Assembly: GCA_012837705.1 (NCBI GenBank) | Contig: DUQQ01000095.1 | Span: 1 to 44,599 of the forward strand | Direction: 5' to 3' | DNA length: 44,599 bases | Source of the DNA: Hydrogenispora sp. | GTDB taxonomy: Bacteria > Bacillota > UBA4882 > UBA10575 | Part shown: piece after piece, positions 44,393 through 44,599 of the stretch | Layout of the letters: each line of letters begins with the position of its first letter | Position numbering within the stretch: position 1 is the stretch's first letter | The notes under the pieces: model-generated | Told to the model about the DNA's origin: nothing | Databases searched by the model: none | Seen by the model: the letters and a program-made list of their open reading frames with translations, nothing else | Position numbers and translations under genes: made by a program

Positions 44393-44421
44393 ATTATACA
44401 CCAACCGGATCGTAATCACAA
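44393..44421 (-). promoter_or_regulatory. Promoter of the membrane protein gene
   Basis: Minus strand TTGTGA (44416-44421), 17 bp, TATAAT (44393-44398). Start near 44386 gives a leader of about 150 nt. Confidence 0.75.
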
Positions 44422-44599
44422 GGAAATAATGGATTTTTACCGTGTCTACCCCCCCTAGCCTCTCCTTTCCGACGGCACCAACCGCAACATTTTAACCTAT
44501 TTTCAAAACACCAAAGGAAAATACCGGGCCCTCTTGTATTGACAGCACCCGGCAAATCTGCTACTCTTTATATTGTAATATCAGTATTTTACCAATTAC
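44422..44599. other. Right-edge intergenic sequence with a plus-strand promoter candidate
   Basis: No gene is seen to the window end. On the plus strand TTGACA (44539-44544), 17 bp, TACTCT (44562-44567) may be the promoter of a gene beyond the edge; a palindrome ATATT-GT-AATAT (44570-44581) follows at the likely start site. Confidence 0.4.

Overview
This 44.6 kb window looks like chromosomal DNA of an anaerobic, endospore-forming Bacillota (Clostridia/Limnochordia-like; the species cannot be named from sequence alone). The reasons are sporulation genes yqfC, yqfD and cwlD, a T-box leader, a two-subunit iron-sulfur fumarase, an IscR-like Rrf2 regulator, a bifunctional Rel, strong AGGAGG-type ribosome sites with many TTG/GTG starts, and Bacillota housekeeping gene orders. 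Nearly everything is on the minus strand except rrf2, cwlD, murG with a small gene, and the xylose cluster. I see no insertion sequence, prophage, CRISPR array or rRNA.

Left part (1-8.3 kb): an Rrf2 regulator converges on an HD-GYP gene. Then come dihydrolipoyl dehydrogenase and lipoyl synthase. A phenylacetate-CoA ligase plus double-ACT protein sit behind a complete T-box leader whose specifier reads UUC (Phe). Threonine synthase lies upstream of that.

Central housekeeping block (8.4-19.9 kb, read right to left): cca; then yqfC-yqfD-phoH-pgpH-ybeY-dgkA/PAP2-cdd-era-queA, tightly packed and often overlapping; then tgt and yajC. These cover sporulation, rRNA and ribosome maturation, c-di-AMP breakdown, lipid carrier recycling, pyrimidine salvage, queuosine modification and the Sec accessory protein. 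A terminator follows yajC.

Middle accessory part (20-27.3 kb): cwlD, an unassigned radical SAM protein, a long-form serine hydroxymethyltransferase, an orphan MurG with a small Cys-tailed protein, and fumarase alpha/beta placed directly behind tRNA-Leu(GAG) and its terminator.

Xylose cluster (27.3-31.6 kb, plus strand): a ROK regulator, xylulokinase and a divergent xylose isomerase, closed by a strong bidirectional terminator.

Right part (31.7-44.6 kb, minus): a secreted DUF4139-like protein, dtd, rel, recJ, lapA, secF, secD and an unlisted 44-aa membrane protein behind a consensus promoter. Next are a CDF metal exporter with a palindromic operator and folded leader, tRNA-Gly(TCC) and tRNA-Pro(TGG) with separate promoters, an RsmC-like methyltransferase and an unknown multi-pass membrane protein.

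The most interesting signals are the Phe-type T-box on an aryl-CoA ligase (suggesting phenylalanine made by arylacetate salvage), the tRNA-Leu/terminator/fumarase arrangement, the CDF operator and leader, the altered metal site of the xylose isomerase, the 44-aa protein before secD, and short tandem repeats in 5' regions.
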